DNA of 44,913 nucleotides from NCBI GenBank assembly GCA_038213135.1, contig JBBQTQ010000009.1, forward strand, positions 1 to 44,913, in the 5' to 3' direction. The notes beneath the pieces are model-generated. The model was not told the DNA's origin. It searched no databases and was given only the letters and a program-made list of their open reading frames with translations. The stretch is from JBBQTQ01 sp038213135 (GTDB lineage: Bacteria > Actinomycetota > Thermoleophilia > Gaiellales > Gaiellaceae). The first letter of the stretch is position 1, and each line of letters begins with the position of its first letter. Shown one piece after another: positions 6,912-15,283 of the stretch. The position numbers and the translations under genes were made by a program.

Positions 6912-8666
6912 GTGAGATGTCTCGCGATCGGGCTCGTAGCGCTCCTCCTCTCTGCCGGAACGGCGGCCGCTGCGAGCGCTCCGACCGCGATCACGGGCGC
7001 GGTCACCGCCGTCGGGCCGAACACCGCCACCATGCACGGGACCGTGAACCCGAACGGCGTCGCGACGACCTGGCAGTTCGAGTACGGCACCACCACGAGC
7101 TATGGCTCGAAGACGGCATCGCAGAGCGCCGGCGCCGGAACCGCGAACCTCGACGTCTTGGTGGCGCTCGCAAGCCTGCACCCCGGCACGACCTACCACT
7201 ACCGGCTCGACGCCTCGAGCACTGCCGGGACGAGCCACGGCGCGGACGGGATCTTCACGACGTCTGCAGCGCCGGGCGCGGTCACGAACGCCGCGAGCGG
7301 CGTCACCAGCACGACCGCGACGCTCAACGGCATCGTCGACCCGAACGGCCGCGCGGCGACCGCGTACTTCGAGTATGGGACGAGCACGAGCTACGGGACG
7401 AAGACGCCTGCCAAAAGCGCCGGCTCGGGCGAGAGCTCCGTCCCGATGTCGGTGGCGATCTCGGGCCTCAAGGCCGGTCGCACCTACCACTACCGGCTCG
7501 TCGCGACGAGCGACGCGGGCACGGCGCGAGGTGCCGACGTGACCTTCTCGACCGGCTCCGCGCCGGTCGTGGCGACCGGCTCCGCAAGCGCGATCGGCCC
7601 GACGTCGGCGATCGTCGACGGCACCGTCAACCCGAACGGCCAGTCGACGAGCTGGTACTTCGAGTACGGCACGACGACGAGCTACGGCTCGAAGACCGCG
7701 TCCCACAGCGCGGGCTCCGGCACGCAGGCGATGAGCATCTCGACCACGCTGAGCGGACTCACGCCCGGTACCACGTATCACTTCCGCCTGGTTGCGACGA
7801 ACGCGGCCGGCACGAGTCCCGGCGCGGATCACACCTTCGGCACCGCGGGCCCGCCCGGCGCCCGCACCGGCCCGGCCCAGTCGATCCAGGGCCACTCGGC
7901 CACGCTGACCGGCTCGACCGACGCGCGCGGGCGCGCGACGACCTGGTACTTCGACTTCGGAACGACCACCGCGTACGGCTCGCGCACGGCCACCCAGAGC
8001 GGCGGCACGACGGCCGGCGACCACAACGTCCTCGCCACGATCGCCGGACTCACGCCCGGCGTCACCTACCACTACCGCCTCGTCGCGAGCAACGACGCAG
8101 GCACGACCAACGGCGGCGACCTGACCTTCACCACCGCGACCCTCACGCTTTCCGCCGCACCGTCCAGTGTCGCCTACGGAGGGGCGGTGACGCTGTCCGG
8201 ACTGGTCTCGAGCAGGGATGCCGGCCAGCACGTGCTCCTGCAGGCGCAACGCTACGGCGAGGGCTTGGTGGAGGTGGCAACCGTGACGACCGGCGCGGGC
8301 GGCATCTGGAGCTACCGCGCCCGGCCGGCGATCATGACCTCCTACGCGGCGGTCTGGCTCGACGTGACGAGCCGCACCGCAACTGTCGGCATTAGGCCGC
8401 TCGTCGCGATGCGTGCCCTATCCGGGGGCCGCTTCTCGATCCGGGTGAGCGCTGCCCGCTCGTTCGCCGGTCGCATCGTGGCGCTCGAGCGGAGCCACAA
8501 CGGACGCTGGCTCGTCGTCAAGCGCGTTCGACTCGGGATCCACGGGACGGTCACTACCCATCCGCTCCTGCCGCACGGGCGCTCCTTGCTGCGGGTCGTG
8601 ACCACCGCGCGGCCTGCCGGCTACCTCGCCGGGATCAGTCGTACGCTCGCCTACCGCCGCCGGTAG
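6912..8666 (+). CDS. Secreted protein with four FN3-like repeats
   Basis: A 584-residue exported protein. A signal peptide (VRCLAIGLVALLLSAGTAAA) is followed by four tandem modules of about 95 residues at roughly 6978-7262, 7272-7553, 7560-7841 and 7848-8141. Each contains a 'GTVNPNG..T.W.FEYGTTTSYG' strand pair and a 'L.PGTTYHYRL.A.N.AGT..G.D.TF.T' end, a fibronectin-type-III-like fold. The last ~175 residues form a different Ig-like beta domain (APSSVAYGGAVTLSG) and a basic tail. There is no catalytic motif or LPxTG anchor, so a surface adhesive or structural role is likely. The start is GTG 6912 with a purine-rich site (AAGAGGG) upstream. Confidence 0.8.
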   Translation: MRCLAIGLVALLLSAGTAAAASAPTAITGAVTAVGPNTATMHGTVNPNGVATTWQFEYGTTTSYGSKTASQSAGAGTANLDVLVALASLHPGTTYHYRLDASSTAGTSHGADGIFTTSAAPGAVTNAASGVTSTTATLNGIVDPNGRAATAYFEYGTSTSYGTKTPAKSAGSGESSVPMSVAISGLKAGRTYHYRLVATSDAGTARGADVTFSTGSAPVVATGSASAIGPTSAIVDGTVNPNGQSTSWYFEYGTTTSYGSKTASHSAGSGTQAMSISTTLSGLTPGTTYHFRLVATNAAGTSPGADHTFGTAGPPGARTGPAQSIQGHSATLTGSTDARGRATTWYFDFGTTTAYGSRTATQSGGTTAGDHNVLATIAGLTPGVTYHYRLVASNDAGTTNGGDLTFTTATLTLSAAPSSVAYGGAVTLSGLVSSRDAGQHVLLQAQRYGEGLVEVATVTTGAGGIWSYRARPAIMTSYAAVWLDVTSRTATVGIRPLVAMRALSGGRFSIRVSAARSFAGRIVALERSHNGRWLVVKRVRLGIHGTVTTHPLLPHGRSLLRVVTTARPAGYLAGISRTLAYRRR

Positions 8667-9613
8667 ATCCCCTCGCTCGCGGCCACGACGCCGCTCACCT
8701 CCAGGTCGACGAGCAGCGCGGCCAGGGCGGCCGCGTCCAGCTCGAGCGCGCGCCCGAGCTCGTCGGCGCTCGCGGGCAGGAGGTCGAGCACTCCGGCCGC
8801 TTCGGGTGGCGGCTCGGTCGGGCTGTGGTCGATCCCGAACGACTCGAGGATGTCCGCGCTCGAGGTCGCCGCGGTCGCGCCGAGCCGCAGGAGCGCGTTC
8901 GTGCCGGCGCTGAGCGCCGAGGTGATCTCGCCGGGCACCGCGAACACCTCCCTCCCCTCCTCGAGCGCGAGATCAGCCGTGATCAGCGCGCCGCTGCGTT
9001 CGCGTGCCTCGACCACGACGGTCGCGGCCGCGAGGCCCGCGATGATCCGGTTGCGGGCCGGGAAGCGCCAGGGCGCGGGCTCTACGCCCGGCGGGTACTC
9101 GCAGGCGATCAGTCCCGACTGTTCGATCTTGCGGGCGAGCTCGGCATGGGCAGCCGGGTAGATGCGGTCGATCCCGCAGCCGAGCACGGCGACGGTCGTG
9201 CCGCCGGCTTCGAGGGCCCCGCGGTGCGCCTCGGCGTCGACGCCGCGGGCGAGGCCGCTGACGACCACGAGACCGGCCGCCGCGAGCTCGCGGCCGAGCA
9301 TCCGCGCGACGTGACTCCCGTACGGCGAGCAGGCGCGGGCGCCCACGAGCGCAACCGCAGGGCGCTCGAGGAGCGCGGGCTCTCCGGCGCCGCGTAGGAA
9401 GAGTCCGGGTGGCGCGTCGAAGATCGCACGCAGCGCCGCCGGGAACCCGGCGGCCGAGCGCGCGACCCAGCGAAAGCCACGATCCTCGAGACCCGCGAGA
9501 TAGCCGGGCGAGTCGAACTCGCGCGCGAAGCGCTCGAAGCGTGCGCTGCGCGGCTCTGCGACGAGGTGGCGATCGGTCTCCGCGGCGAAGGCCGCCAGGG
9601 CCAGCTCGTTCAC
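8651..9613 (-). CDS. dprA: DNA processing protein DprA
   Basis: A 320-residue DprA/Smf protein, which binds incoming single-stranded DNA during natural transformation and loads RecA. The Rossmann-like core shows VALVGARACSPYG, VVSGLARGVDAEAHRGAL, TVAVLGCGIDRIYP, FPARNRIIAGLA and SGALITADLALEEGREVFAVPG, all diagnostic. A C-terminal winged-helix-like segment follows (DELGRALELDAAALAALLVDLE). ATG 9613 overlaps the comM stop (ATGA). The 3' end overlaps the tail of the convergent FN3-like gene by 16 nt. Confidence 0.95.
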   Translation of the reverse strand: MNELALAAFAAETDRHLVAEPRSARFERFAREFDSPGYLAGLEDRGFRWVARSAAGFPAALRAIFDAPPGLFLRGAGEPALLERPAVALVGARACSPYGSHVARMLGRELAAAGLVVVSGLARGVDAEAHRGALEAGGTTVAVLGCGIDRIYPAAHAELARKIEQSGLIACEYPPGVEPAPWRFPARNRIIAGLAAATVVVEARERSGALITADLALEEGREVFAVPGEITSALSAGTNALLRLGATAATSSADILESFGIDHSPTEPPPEAAGVLDLLPASADELGRALELDAAALAALLVDLEVSGVVAASEGIYRRR

Positions 9614-11067
9614 GATTCGAGCTCACGCGGGGAGCGGTAGGCAAGCGCCTCGGCGAGGTGCTCGGGCAGCACCTCATCCGACGAGGCGAGCGCGGCGATC
9701 GTCGCGGCAACGCGGGCCACGCGCGCCCGCCCGCGGCCCGAGAGCGGCAGCCGCTCGACGGCGGTCGTCAGGAGCTCGTCGGCGGCCTGGGAGCGTCGCG
9801 GGCGCCGCTCCCGCAGGCGCTCGCGCGCGGCGGCCACGCGCTCGCGCACAGGCGCCGAAGCCTCGCCAGGTGGCGCGGCCAGCTCGCTGGCGCGGGGCCG
9901 GGGAACAGTCACGACCAGGTCGAACCGGTCGAGCAACGCGCGCGAGAGCTTGTCCCGAAAGGCGGCGAGGCGCTGGGCGGAGCACGAGCACTCCGCGGCC
10001 GAGTCGCCACGCGCGCCGCACGGACACAGGTTCATCGTCGCAACGAGCTGAAAGCTGGCCGGGAAGAGCGCCTGCCCGCCCACACGGACGACGGAGACCA
10101 CACCGTCCTCGAGCGGCTGCCGCAGGGCCTCGAGCGCCGGCCGCAGGAACTCCGGCAGCTCGTCGAGGAGCAGCACGCCGCGATGCGCCAAGCTCGCCTC
10201 GCCCGGGCGCGGCCCCTGGCCCCCTCCCACGATCGCCGCCATCGACGCGCTGTGGTGCGGAGCCCGAAACGGCGGCGTCTCGATCAGCGGCTGGCCAGGT
10301 GCGAGCGTACCGGCCACCGAGTGGATGCGGGTCACCTCGAGCGCCTCGTCCCGGGTCAGCGGCGGCAGGATCCCGGGTAGGCGCCGCGCGAGCATGGTCT
10401 TCCCGGTGCCCGGTGGCCCGGCGAGCAGGAGGTTGTGACCGCCCGCGGCGGCGATCTCGAGTGCCCGACGGGCCCGCTCCTGGCCACGAACGTCGGCGAG
10501 ATCCGGCACGGCCGCGGCCGGGGAGCCGTGTTCGTTCGTCTCGAACGGCGGCGGCTCGTACTCCCCGCGCAGGTACGCGATCGCCTCCGCAAGGTGCCGT
10601 AGTGGAACCGGCTCGATCCCTGCGAGCGCCGCCTCCGGCGAGGCCTCCGCCGCGCAGAGGAGCCTGGTCAGCCCGCCGCGGCGCGCTCCCTCCGCCGCCG
10701 CCAGCACGCCGCGAACGGGCCGCACACGTCCATCCAGCGCAAGCTCGCCGACAGCCGCATGACCCGCGAGGCGGTCCTGGGGCACCTGGCCCGAGGCCGC
10801 GAGGATTGCAAGTGCAATCGGGAGGTCGTAACCCGATCCCTCCTTCCGCAGTGCCGCGGGAGCGAGGTTGACGAGAACGCGAGTGCGGGGCCACTCGGCC
10901 TCGGCGGCCCGCACGCCGCTGCGCACGCGCTCCTTCGCCTCCTGGCAGGCCCGGTCGGCGAGGCCGACGATCGCCCAGCCGGGCACGCCGTTGCCGACCC
11001 GCGCCTCGACCTCGACACGGCGAGCATCGAGGCCGACGAGCGCATGCGTGACCGTCCGCGCGAGCAC
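9610..11067 (-). CDS. comM: ComM/YifB family Mg-chelatase-like AAA+ ATPase
   Basis: A 485-residue protein with an N-terminal ribosomal-S5/Lon-like domain (residues ~1-165), an AAA+ core with Walker A GPPGTGKT at 217-224 and Walker B GVLLLDE at 297-303, a four-Cys segment CPCGARGDSAAECSC that may bind zinc, and a C-terminal helical domain. ComM is a helicase that promotes branch migration during integration of transforming DNA. It forms an operon with dprA. The start is GTG 11067. In many genomes it follows yraN directly; here a methylase, an MshEN protein and a phosphatase separate them. Confidence 0.93.
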   Translation of the reverse strand: MLARTVTHALVGLDARRVEVEARVGNGVPGWAIVGLADRACQEAKERVRSGVRAAEAEWPRTRVLVNLAPAALRKEGSGYDLPIALAILAASGQVPQDRLAGHAAVGELALDGRVRPVRGVLAAAEGARRGGLTRLLCAAEASPEAALAGIEPVPLRHLAEAIAYLRGEYEPPPFETNEHGSPAAAVPDLADVRGQERARRALEIAAAGGHNLLLAGPPGTGKTMLARRLPGILPPLTRDEALEVTRIHSVAGTLAPGQPLIETPPFRAPHHSASMAAIVGGGQGPRPGEASLAHRGVLLLDELPEFLRPALEALRQPLEDGVVSVVRVGGQALFPASFQLVATMNLCPCGARGDSAAECSCSAQRLAAFRDKLSRALLDRFDLVVTVPRPRASELAAPPGEASAPVRERVAAARERLRERRPRRSQAADELLTTAVERLPLSGRGRARVARVAATIAALASSDEVLPEHLAEALAYRSPRELES

Positions 11068-11116
11068 TCCACGAACGTAGCCCGGCCGGTGTTACGTGTC
11101 TGTGCCGACTCTGGAA

Positions 11117-12865
11117 CTAATGGCAGACGTCGGAGCCCGAATCGACGAAGGAGCTCCCCGCCACCGGGAGGAAGCGCCACTCGTAGCTGCCCGGGTGCAG
11201 CGTTAGCTCGAGGATCCCCCACGTCACGATGTTCGCGACCTCGCTGTTCGGCGCCATGCCGGCCCCGAAGCCGACGAGCTCCGCACCGCCGGTTCCGACC
11301 ACGAGCTCGCGGATCCCCGACGACGAGCGGATTCCTCCCAGCGTCTGCTTGGCGAAGCGTTCGTACATGTGGGCGTGGCCGTTGAGGACGAGATCGGCGC
11401 CGTAATCCTGCAGCGCTTGCCAGAACGGCGCGACCTCGGCGTCGTCGCCGACGAAGCCCGAGCTGAACAGCGGGTGGTGCCAGTACGCGAGCGTGCAGCG
11501 GGCAGGATGCGCGGCGAGATCGGCGCGGAGCCACGTCTCCTGCGGACTCCCCGGCCCGCAACCGCCCACGAACGAGCAGTCCGAGTTGAGGACGATCACG
11601 TGCCATGTCCCGAGGTCGTAGCTGTACCAGCCCTGGCGCGGGTCGCCGGCCACCGTGCCGAAGTAGCCGAAGTAGCCCGCGGCGCTGCCCGTCTTGTACT
11701 CGTGGTTGCCGGCCGCCGGCCAGAGCTTCGCCTTGTACGGCCCCCAGCTCGGCGCAAAGCAATTGGCGAAATCGGCCGGTGTCGCGTTCTCGTAGACGGT
11801 GTCGCCGAGGGTCGCGATCGCATCCGGCTGGTTGCGAGCGAGCAGCTGGGCGGTCTGCTCGTCCCCGTTCGAGGTGCAGGACGCGATGTCGCCGGCCGCA
11901 AGCATTGCGGGGTCGTGAGCTGCGGGGGCCGGCGGGGGCGTGAACGCGGCCTGCCCCGACCAGTTGAGGACTGCGGCTCCCGTCTCGACGACCCGGGTCG
12001 AGCGATGCCGGTAACCATCCACCGCGATCCGGTAGGTCGTGCCGGCGGCTGCCGTGAACGAGATCGCGCTCGTGCTCGTCGAGCCCGACGCATCGTCGTT
12101 CGACGCGATGGCCGTGAGCGCGCCGACGCTCGAGCCGGTATACGCGGCGAGCACCGTGTCGAAGCCCGAGCCCGCGGTCGTGAGGGTCTCGGTGCCGCTG
12201 GCCGGTGCCGTCCACGCGTACCAGATCGAAGCGCCGCCGCTGCCGGCGTGAGCCGGCTCTCCCGGCTCTTTGGTCGCCTGGATGGTCGTGCCGCGGATGG
12301 TTCCGGTCGCTCCGGAGAGCGCCGCCGCTGCGGCGAATGCGTCGTTCGGCGGTCTCGTCGAGCCGACGCCGCCGCCGCCGCTGCTCGCGAGCGTCCAGTG
12401 CAGCGCGAGCGGGCCCTGCGAAGCGGTACCCGTCGCTCCGCGCCAGCCGTCGACCGCGATGCTGTAGGCCGTTCCGGCCGTGGCTGTGAAGGAGATACGG
12501 CTCGTCTTGTCCGAGCTCGACACGTCGTCGTTCCCGGCGAGAAAGACGAGCGAGGGGAGGTTCGTCCCCGAATACGCGGCGAGCAGCGTGTCCGGCGCCG
12601 AGCCGGCCGTGTCGAAGATGACCGGGCCGCTCGCCGGCGCTGTCCAGGAGAACCAGACGGAGGCGCCGCCCCGGTTGCCCGCGTGGTTCGGCTCGCCGCT
12701 TTCCTTGGTGGCGCCGCCGTTGGAGCCGTTCGCGCTACCCGAAGTTCCGGCGAGTGCCTGCGCGCTCGCGAAGGCGTCGTTCGCTGGAGCCGCCCGAGCG
12801 GTTGCAGGCGCCAGCACCGCGACAGCCGCCGCGAGCGCCCCCACGAAGGCGCGACCTCTCCCCAT
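11117..12865 (-). CDS. Secreted calcineurin-like phosphatase with two PPC-like domains
   Basis: A 582-residue exported protein. After a signal peptide (MGRGRAFVGALAAAVAVLAP) come two related beta modules (residues ~27-155 and ~170-300), both beginning PxNDAFA and containing a WF/YxWTAPASG strand, resembling pre-peptidase C-terminal-type modules. The C-terminal part (~315-582) is a metallophosphatase of the purple-acid-phosphatase-like group: GDIAS, LGDTVYE, AGNHEY, WHHPLFSS and GHAHMYER supply the metal ligands. It probably releases phosphate from organic phosphate outside the cell. Transcription is in line with comM but 49 nt upstream, so it may be separate. Confidence 0.88.
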   Translation of the reverse strand: MGRGRAFVGALAAAVAVLAPATARAAPANDAFASAQALAGTSGSANGSNGGATKESGEPNHAGNRGGASVWFSWTAPASGPVIFDTAGSAPDTLLAAYSGTNLPSLVFLAGNDDVSSSDKTSRISFTATAGTAYSIAVDGWRGATGTASQGPLALHWTLASSGGGGVGSTRPPNDAFAAAAALSGATGTIRGTTIQATKEPGEPAHAGSGGASIWYAWTAPASGTETLTTAGSGFDTVLAAYTGSSVGALTAIASNDDASGSTSTSAISFTAAAGTTYRIAVDGYRHRSTRVVETGAAVLNWSGQAAFTPPPAPAAHDPAMLAAGDIASCTSNGDEQTAQLLARNQPDAIATLGDTVYENATPADFANCFAPSWGPYKAKLWPAAGNHEYKTGSAAGYFGYFGTVAGDPRQGWYSYDLGTWHVIVLNSDCSFVGGCGPGSPQETWLRADLAAHPARCTLAYWHHPLFSSGFVGDDAEVAPFWQALQDYGADLVLNGHAHMYERFAKQTLGGIRSSSGIRELVVGTGGAELVGFGAGMAPNSEVANIVTWGILELTLHPGSYEWRFLPVAGSSFVDSGSDVCH

Positions 12866-12907
12866 GGCGCGCGACCCTACGCCGAAATGCCGCTATTTGC
12901 AAGCAGA

Positions 12908-13363
12908 TTACGCCGGGCCGTACACGTGGCCGTACGCCGCGGCGAGCGCCGCAGCGTCGACGACCGCCACGCGAATCGGCACGGACAGAAGGCCACGCAG
13001 CTCCTCGACCGCACCGAGATCGGTCGGATCGCCGACTGCGACGAGCAGGACGCCGTCGGGGAGGAAGCGCACGGGCAAGATCTGGAGCCGCTCCGCAACC
13101 CCTCGGTCGACGCGCTCGGCGGCGTGCGGGTCGAGCACGCTGCGGGCCAGGTCGAGGAACGCGAGGCCGTACTGCTCCGAGAGGGCGAGCGCGATCTCGC
13201 GCCCGGTCAACCAGCCCCACTCGACGAGCAGCTCGCCGAGCCGGCGGCCCGGCTGCTGCTGCTGCTCCATCAGGCCGAGCTCGAGCTGCTCGGGACTGAG
13301 CATCCCGGCACGCACGAGCAGCGAGCCCAGCGGAAGCCAGGTGAGGGGCAACGGTTCGTTCAT
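12908..13363 (-). CDS. Stand-alone MshEN (GspE N-terminal) domain protein
   Basis: A 151-residue protein resembling only the N-terminal domain of type II secretion/type IV pilus ATPases, without the ATPase. Two copies of the MshEN pattern are visible: LGSLLVRAGMLSPEQLELGL with a following EQQ, and RRLGELLVEWGWLTGREIAL with a following SEQYG. In characterised members (e.g. MshE) this repeat binds cyclic di-GMP. The second part, ending PIRVAVVDAAALAAAYGHVYG, is the usual GspE_N fold. ATG 13363 is chosen because the region upstream has no family similarity; no clear Shine-Dalgarno is seen. A role as a c-di-GMP sensor or partner is inference. Confidence 0.75.
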   Translation of the reverse strand: MNEPLPLTWLPLGSLLVRAGMLSPEQLELGLMEQQQQPGRRLGELLVEWGWLTGREIALALSEQYGLAFLDLARSVLDPHAAERVDRGVAERLQILPVRFLPDGVLLVAVGDPTDLGAVEELRGLLSVPIRVAVVDAAALAAAYGHVYGPA

Positions 13364-13466
13364 CAAGAAGAGCATCGGCACGAGGGGCGGGAGCGCAAGA
13401 CCCTCGAATGAGGCGGCTTTACACCCCCGGCGAGGGATCACCGTCCGGCCCCGCGGCGACGATGCG

Positions 13467-13649
13467 ATGATGCGAGAGGACGTGGCTACGATCGCCCCCG
13501 CCGCCGTGAACGACCCCACCGAGCGCTTGCTGGCTCACCTCGCGTTGCTCGAGAAGCTACTCGGGCCGGCGCGCCCGCCCGCGGCGCAACGGCTCGAGGC
13601 GACGGTCGGACGCGAGTTGCTCGAGCGACTCCTAGGCCCGCGCGACTAG
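13467..13649 (+). CDS. Small helical protein (60 aa), unknown
   Basis: A plus-strand frame from ATG 13467 (alternatives GTG 13482 or 13506). The product is helix-rich and leucine-rich: LLAHLALLEKLLGPARPPAA, then ERLLGPRD at the end. AGAGG at 13475-13479 could serve the later GTG. It is divergent from the MshEN gene, and its stop overlaps the end of the convergent methylase by 18 nt. No family was recognised. It could still be a chance frame in GC-rich DNA, but its composition is protein-like. Confidence 0.4.
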   Translation: MMREDVATIAPAAVNDPTERLLAHLALLEKLLGPARPPAAQRLEATVGRELLERLLGPRD

Positions 13650-14753
13650 AACGTCCTCGAAGAACTCGCCCGCGCGACGGCCTGTGCGGCGGTTGACGTG
13701 GCGGCGGTAGCGCTCGTCTAGCTCGAGACCGGCGGCCTCGAGAATCGAGGGGTAGAGGTCGCGGCGGTCGTTGACGACGATCACCACCGGCGCGCCCGGC
13801 CGGAGGGTGCCGGCGGCGTTTCGGAGCGCGGCGGCGATGCCGTCCGAGTACGCGGCGAGCGCGGCGCGGCTCGTCCCCTCGGCTGCGGCACCCACCTCGC
13901 GCTTGCGGCGATCCTCGAGGCCGAGCAGCTCGTAGGCGTAGCGGTGTTGCTCGTGGTAGTCGATCAGGCCCGGATACGGCGGCGAGGTGACGACGCCGTC
14001 GAAGCTGCCCGGCCACTCGAGCTCGCGGGTGTCTCCGTGCAGGACGATCGCCTCGCAGCCGCGCGCCCGCACGCGCGCGAACTCCCTGATCCGGGTGACC
14101 GTGTCGAGGGCGTAGCGCTTGAGGAAGCGCGCCGCGTCTTCGACCGGGCGACACTCGCGACGATGCTTGTGGCACCAGTACGGGGTGAGCTGCGGGGCGC
14201 GTGGTGTCTCGAGCTCGAAGTGGGTCGTGCGCCGGGCCGAGCGGGCGGCACGGGACAGGACAACTCGGAGCACGTCCGCGTGCTCGTAATCGGATACGAG
14301 GGAGCACCAGTGGAGGAGCTCGTTGGCCGATCGGGGCGCGTACCACTCGGCCAGGTAGCCGTGGAGGGCGCGTTTCAGGGGCTGTCCCTGCAACGCCTCG
14401 AGCCGCCGGCAGGCATCGCGCAACTCCTTCTCGAGGACGAACTCGTTGTAGGTGGCGGTCTTGACGCGCATGAGAAGGGCGTTGAACGCGGCGATGTCGG
14501 CGCCCGCGGCGTGGCGGCCGCTCTCGAGCGCCTGCACGAGCGTCGTCCCCGACCCGGCGAACGGGTCGAGGACGCGGCCTTTGGCCGGCAGGTAACGCTG
14601 GAGGAGCGCCTCGACCAACTGTGGCACGAACTTCCCGAGGTAGGGATGTAGCCGGTGCACGTGCTTCGTCCGCTCGCGCTCGGGTAGCTGCTGCTCCGAC
14701 CAGGAAAGGTCGAGGTCGATCTCGCGGTACAACGCGTCCTGGGTCGCGGCCAC
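13632..14753 (-). CDS. DNA methyltransferase (TSPPY type, orphan)
   Basis: A protein of about 373 residues with the S-adenosylmethionine motif DPFAGSGTT (motif I) and the catalytic motif VTSPPYPGLIDYHEQHRYAY (motif IV), as in N6-adenine and N4-cytosine amino methylases. Motif I precedes motif IV, consistent with a beta- or gamma-like arrangement. No restriction endonuclease gene is adjacent. A longer frame back to 14921 would translate the palindromic repeat at 14810-14863, so I prefer GTG 14753 (VAATQDALYREIDLDLSW). It interrupts the usual yraN-comM-dprA neighbourhood. The recognition sequence cannot be deduced. Confidence 0.8.
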   Translation of the reverse strand: MAATQDALYREIDLDLSWSEQQLPERERTKHVHRLHPYLGKFVPQLVEALLQRYLPAKGRVLDPFAGSGTTLVQALESGRHAAGADIAAFNALLMRVKTATYNEFVLEKELRDACRRLEALQGQPLKRALHGYLAEWYAPRSANELLHWCSLVSDYEHADVLRVVLSRAARSARRTTHFELETPRAPQLTPYWCHKHRRECRPVEDAARFLKRYALDTVTRIREFARVRARGCEAIVLHGDTRELEWPGSFDGVVTSPPYPGLIDYHEQHRYAYELLGLEDRRKREVGAAAEGTSRAALAAYSDGIAAALRNAAGTLRPGAPVVIVVNDRRDLYPSILEAAGLELDERYRRHVNRRTGRRAGEFFEDVLVARA

Positions 14754-14809
14754 GAGGAGGAGTTCGCCGCCGCGAGCCGCGGTCCTAGTCGGCGCCGATC
14801 GAGACCCAT

Positions 14810-14863
14810 CCCCCACCCAGGGTGGGGAAAGCAACCCGCCGCCCTCGACGGCGACGATACCCG
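14810..14863 (-). repeat. Dispersed palindromic element, copy upstream of the methylase
   Basis: A 17-bp palindrome CCCCACCC-A-GGGTGGGG (14811-14827) is followed on the plus strand by a CCCGCC block and then GACGATACCCG. The same order of blocks occurs at 29275-29337 upstream of rpmF. Both lie on the 5' side of minus-strand genes. It may be a regulator site or a small mobile repeat; recurrence is the only evidence. Confidence 0.5.
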
Positions 14864-14940
14864 GTTCCCACCCACGCGTCTGCGCCGATTTCGGATCGAG
14901 AGAGTGACCGACTCTCCACAACGCCGGCCCGACGAGCGGT

Positions 14941-15279
14941 CTACGCGGAGAGAGCTTCGCGCATCCGCTCGAGCCGCCCGTCGCGGAGCGCGATCACTTC
15001 GAACTCCATCTCCAGATCCTCGAGCTCCGGGTGCCGGGCCAGCCACGCCTCCGCCGCGTGCACCAGCCGGCGCTGCTTCTCCAGGCCGACCATCTCGAAG
15101 GGATCGCCGTACCGCGCACCACTCTTCGCTTTCACCTCGCAGAACACGAGCCTGCGACCGCGGCGCAGGATCACGTCGAGCTCGTTCCCTCCCGCGCGTT
15201 CGTTCACGGCGAGCACGCGGTATCCGCGCAGCCGGTAGTACCAGCGGGCACGCCGCTCGGCGGCGCGCCCGGCCGCGGT
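14941..15279 (-). CDS. yraN: YraN/UPF0102 family nuclease-like protein (start unresolved)
   Basis: A protein of about 112 residues of the UPF0102 family, an endonuclease-like fold. Visible are AERRARWYYRLRGYRVLAVN, the GGNELDVILRRGRRLVFCEVK core (E, D, E-x-K of PD-(D/E)XK folds) and the C-terminal RHPELEDLEMEFEVIALRDG. The family's N-terminal helix begins right after the rnhB stop, yet no ATG, GTG or TTG exists in frame there. The nearest canonical codons are a GTG inside the core (VLAVNERAGG) or an ATG ~60 codons back in rnhB. The end I give is approximate. It follows rnhB, as in most bacteria. Confidence 0.75.
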   Translation of the reverse strand, partial: TAAGRAAERRARWYYRLRGYRVLAVNERAGGNELDVILRRGRRLVFCEVKAKSGARYGDPFEMVGLEKQRRLVHAAEAWLARHPELEDLEMEFEVIALRDGRLERMREALSA

Positions 15280-15283
15280 GGTG

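Noticed and set aside
6885..8249. 454-codon open frame antisense to the FN3-like gene
   Set aside because: Arg/Gly/Val-rich shadow of the repeats; the repeat pattern is coherent only on the plus strand.
11369..13411. 680-codon open frame antisense to the secreted phosphatase and MshEN genes
   Set aside because: No recognisable motif, and both minus-strand genes have clear domain signatures.
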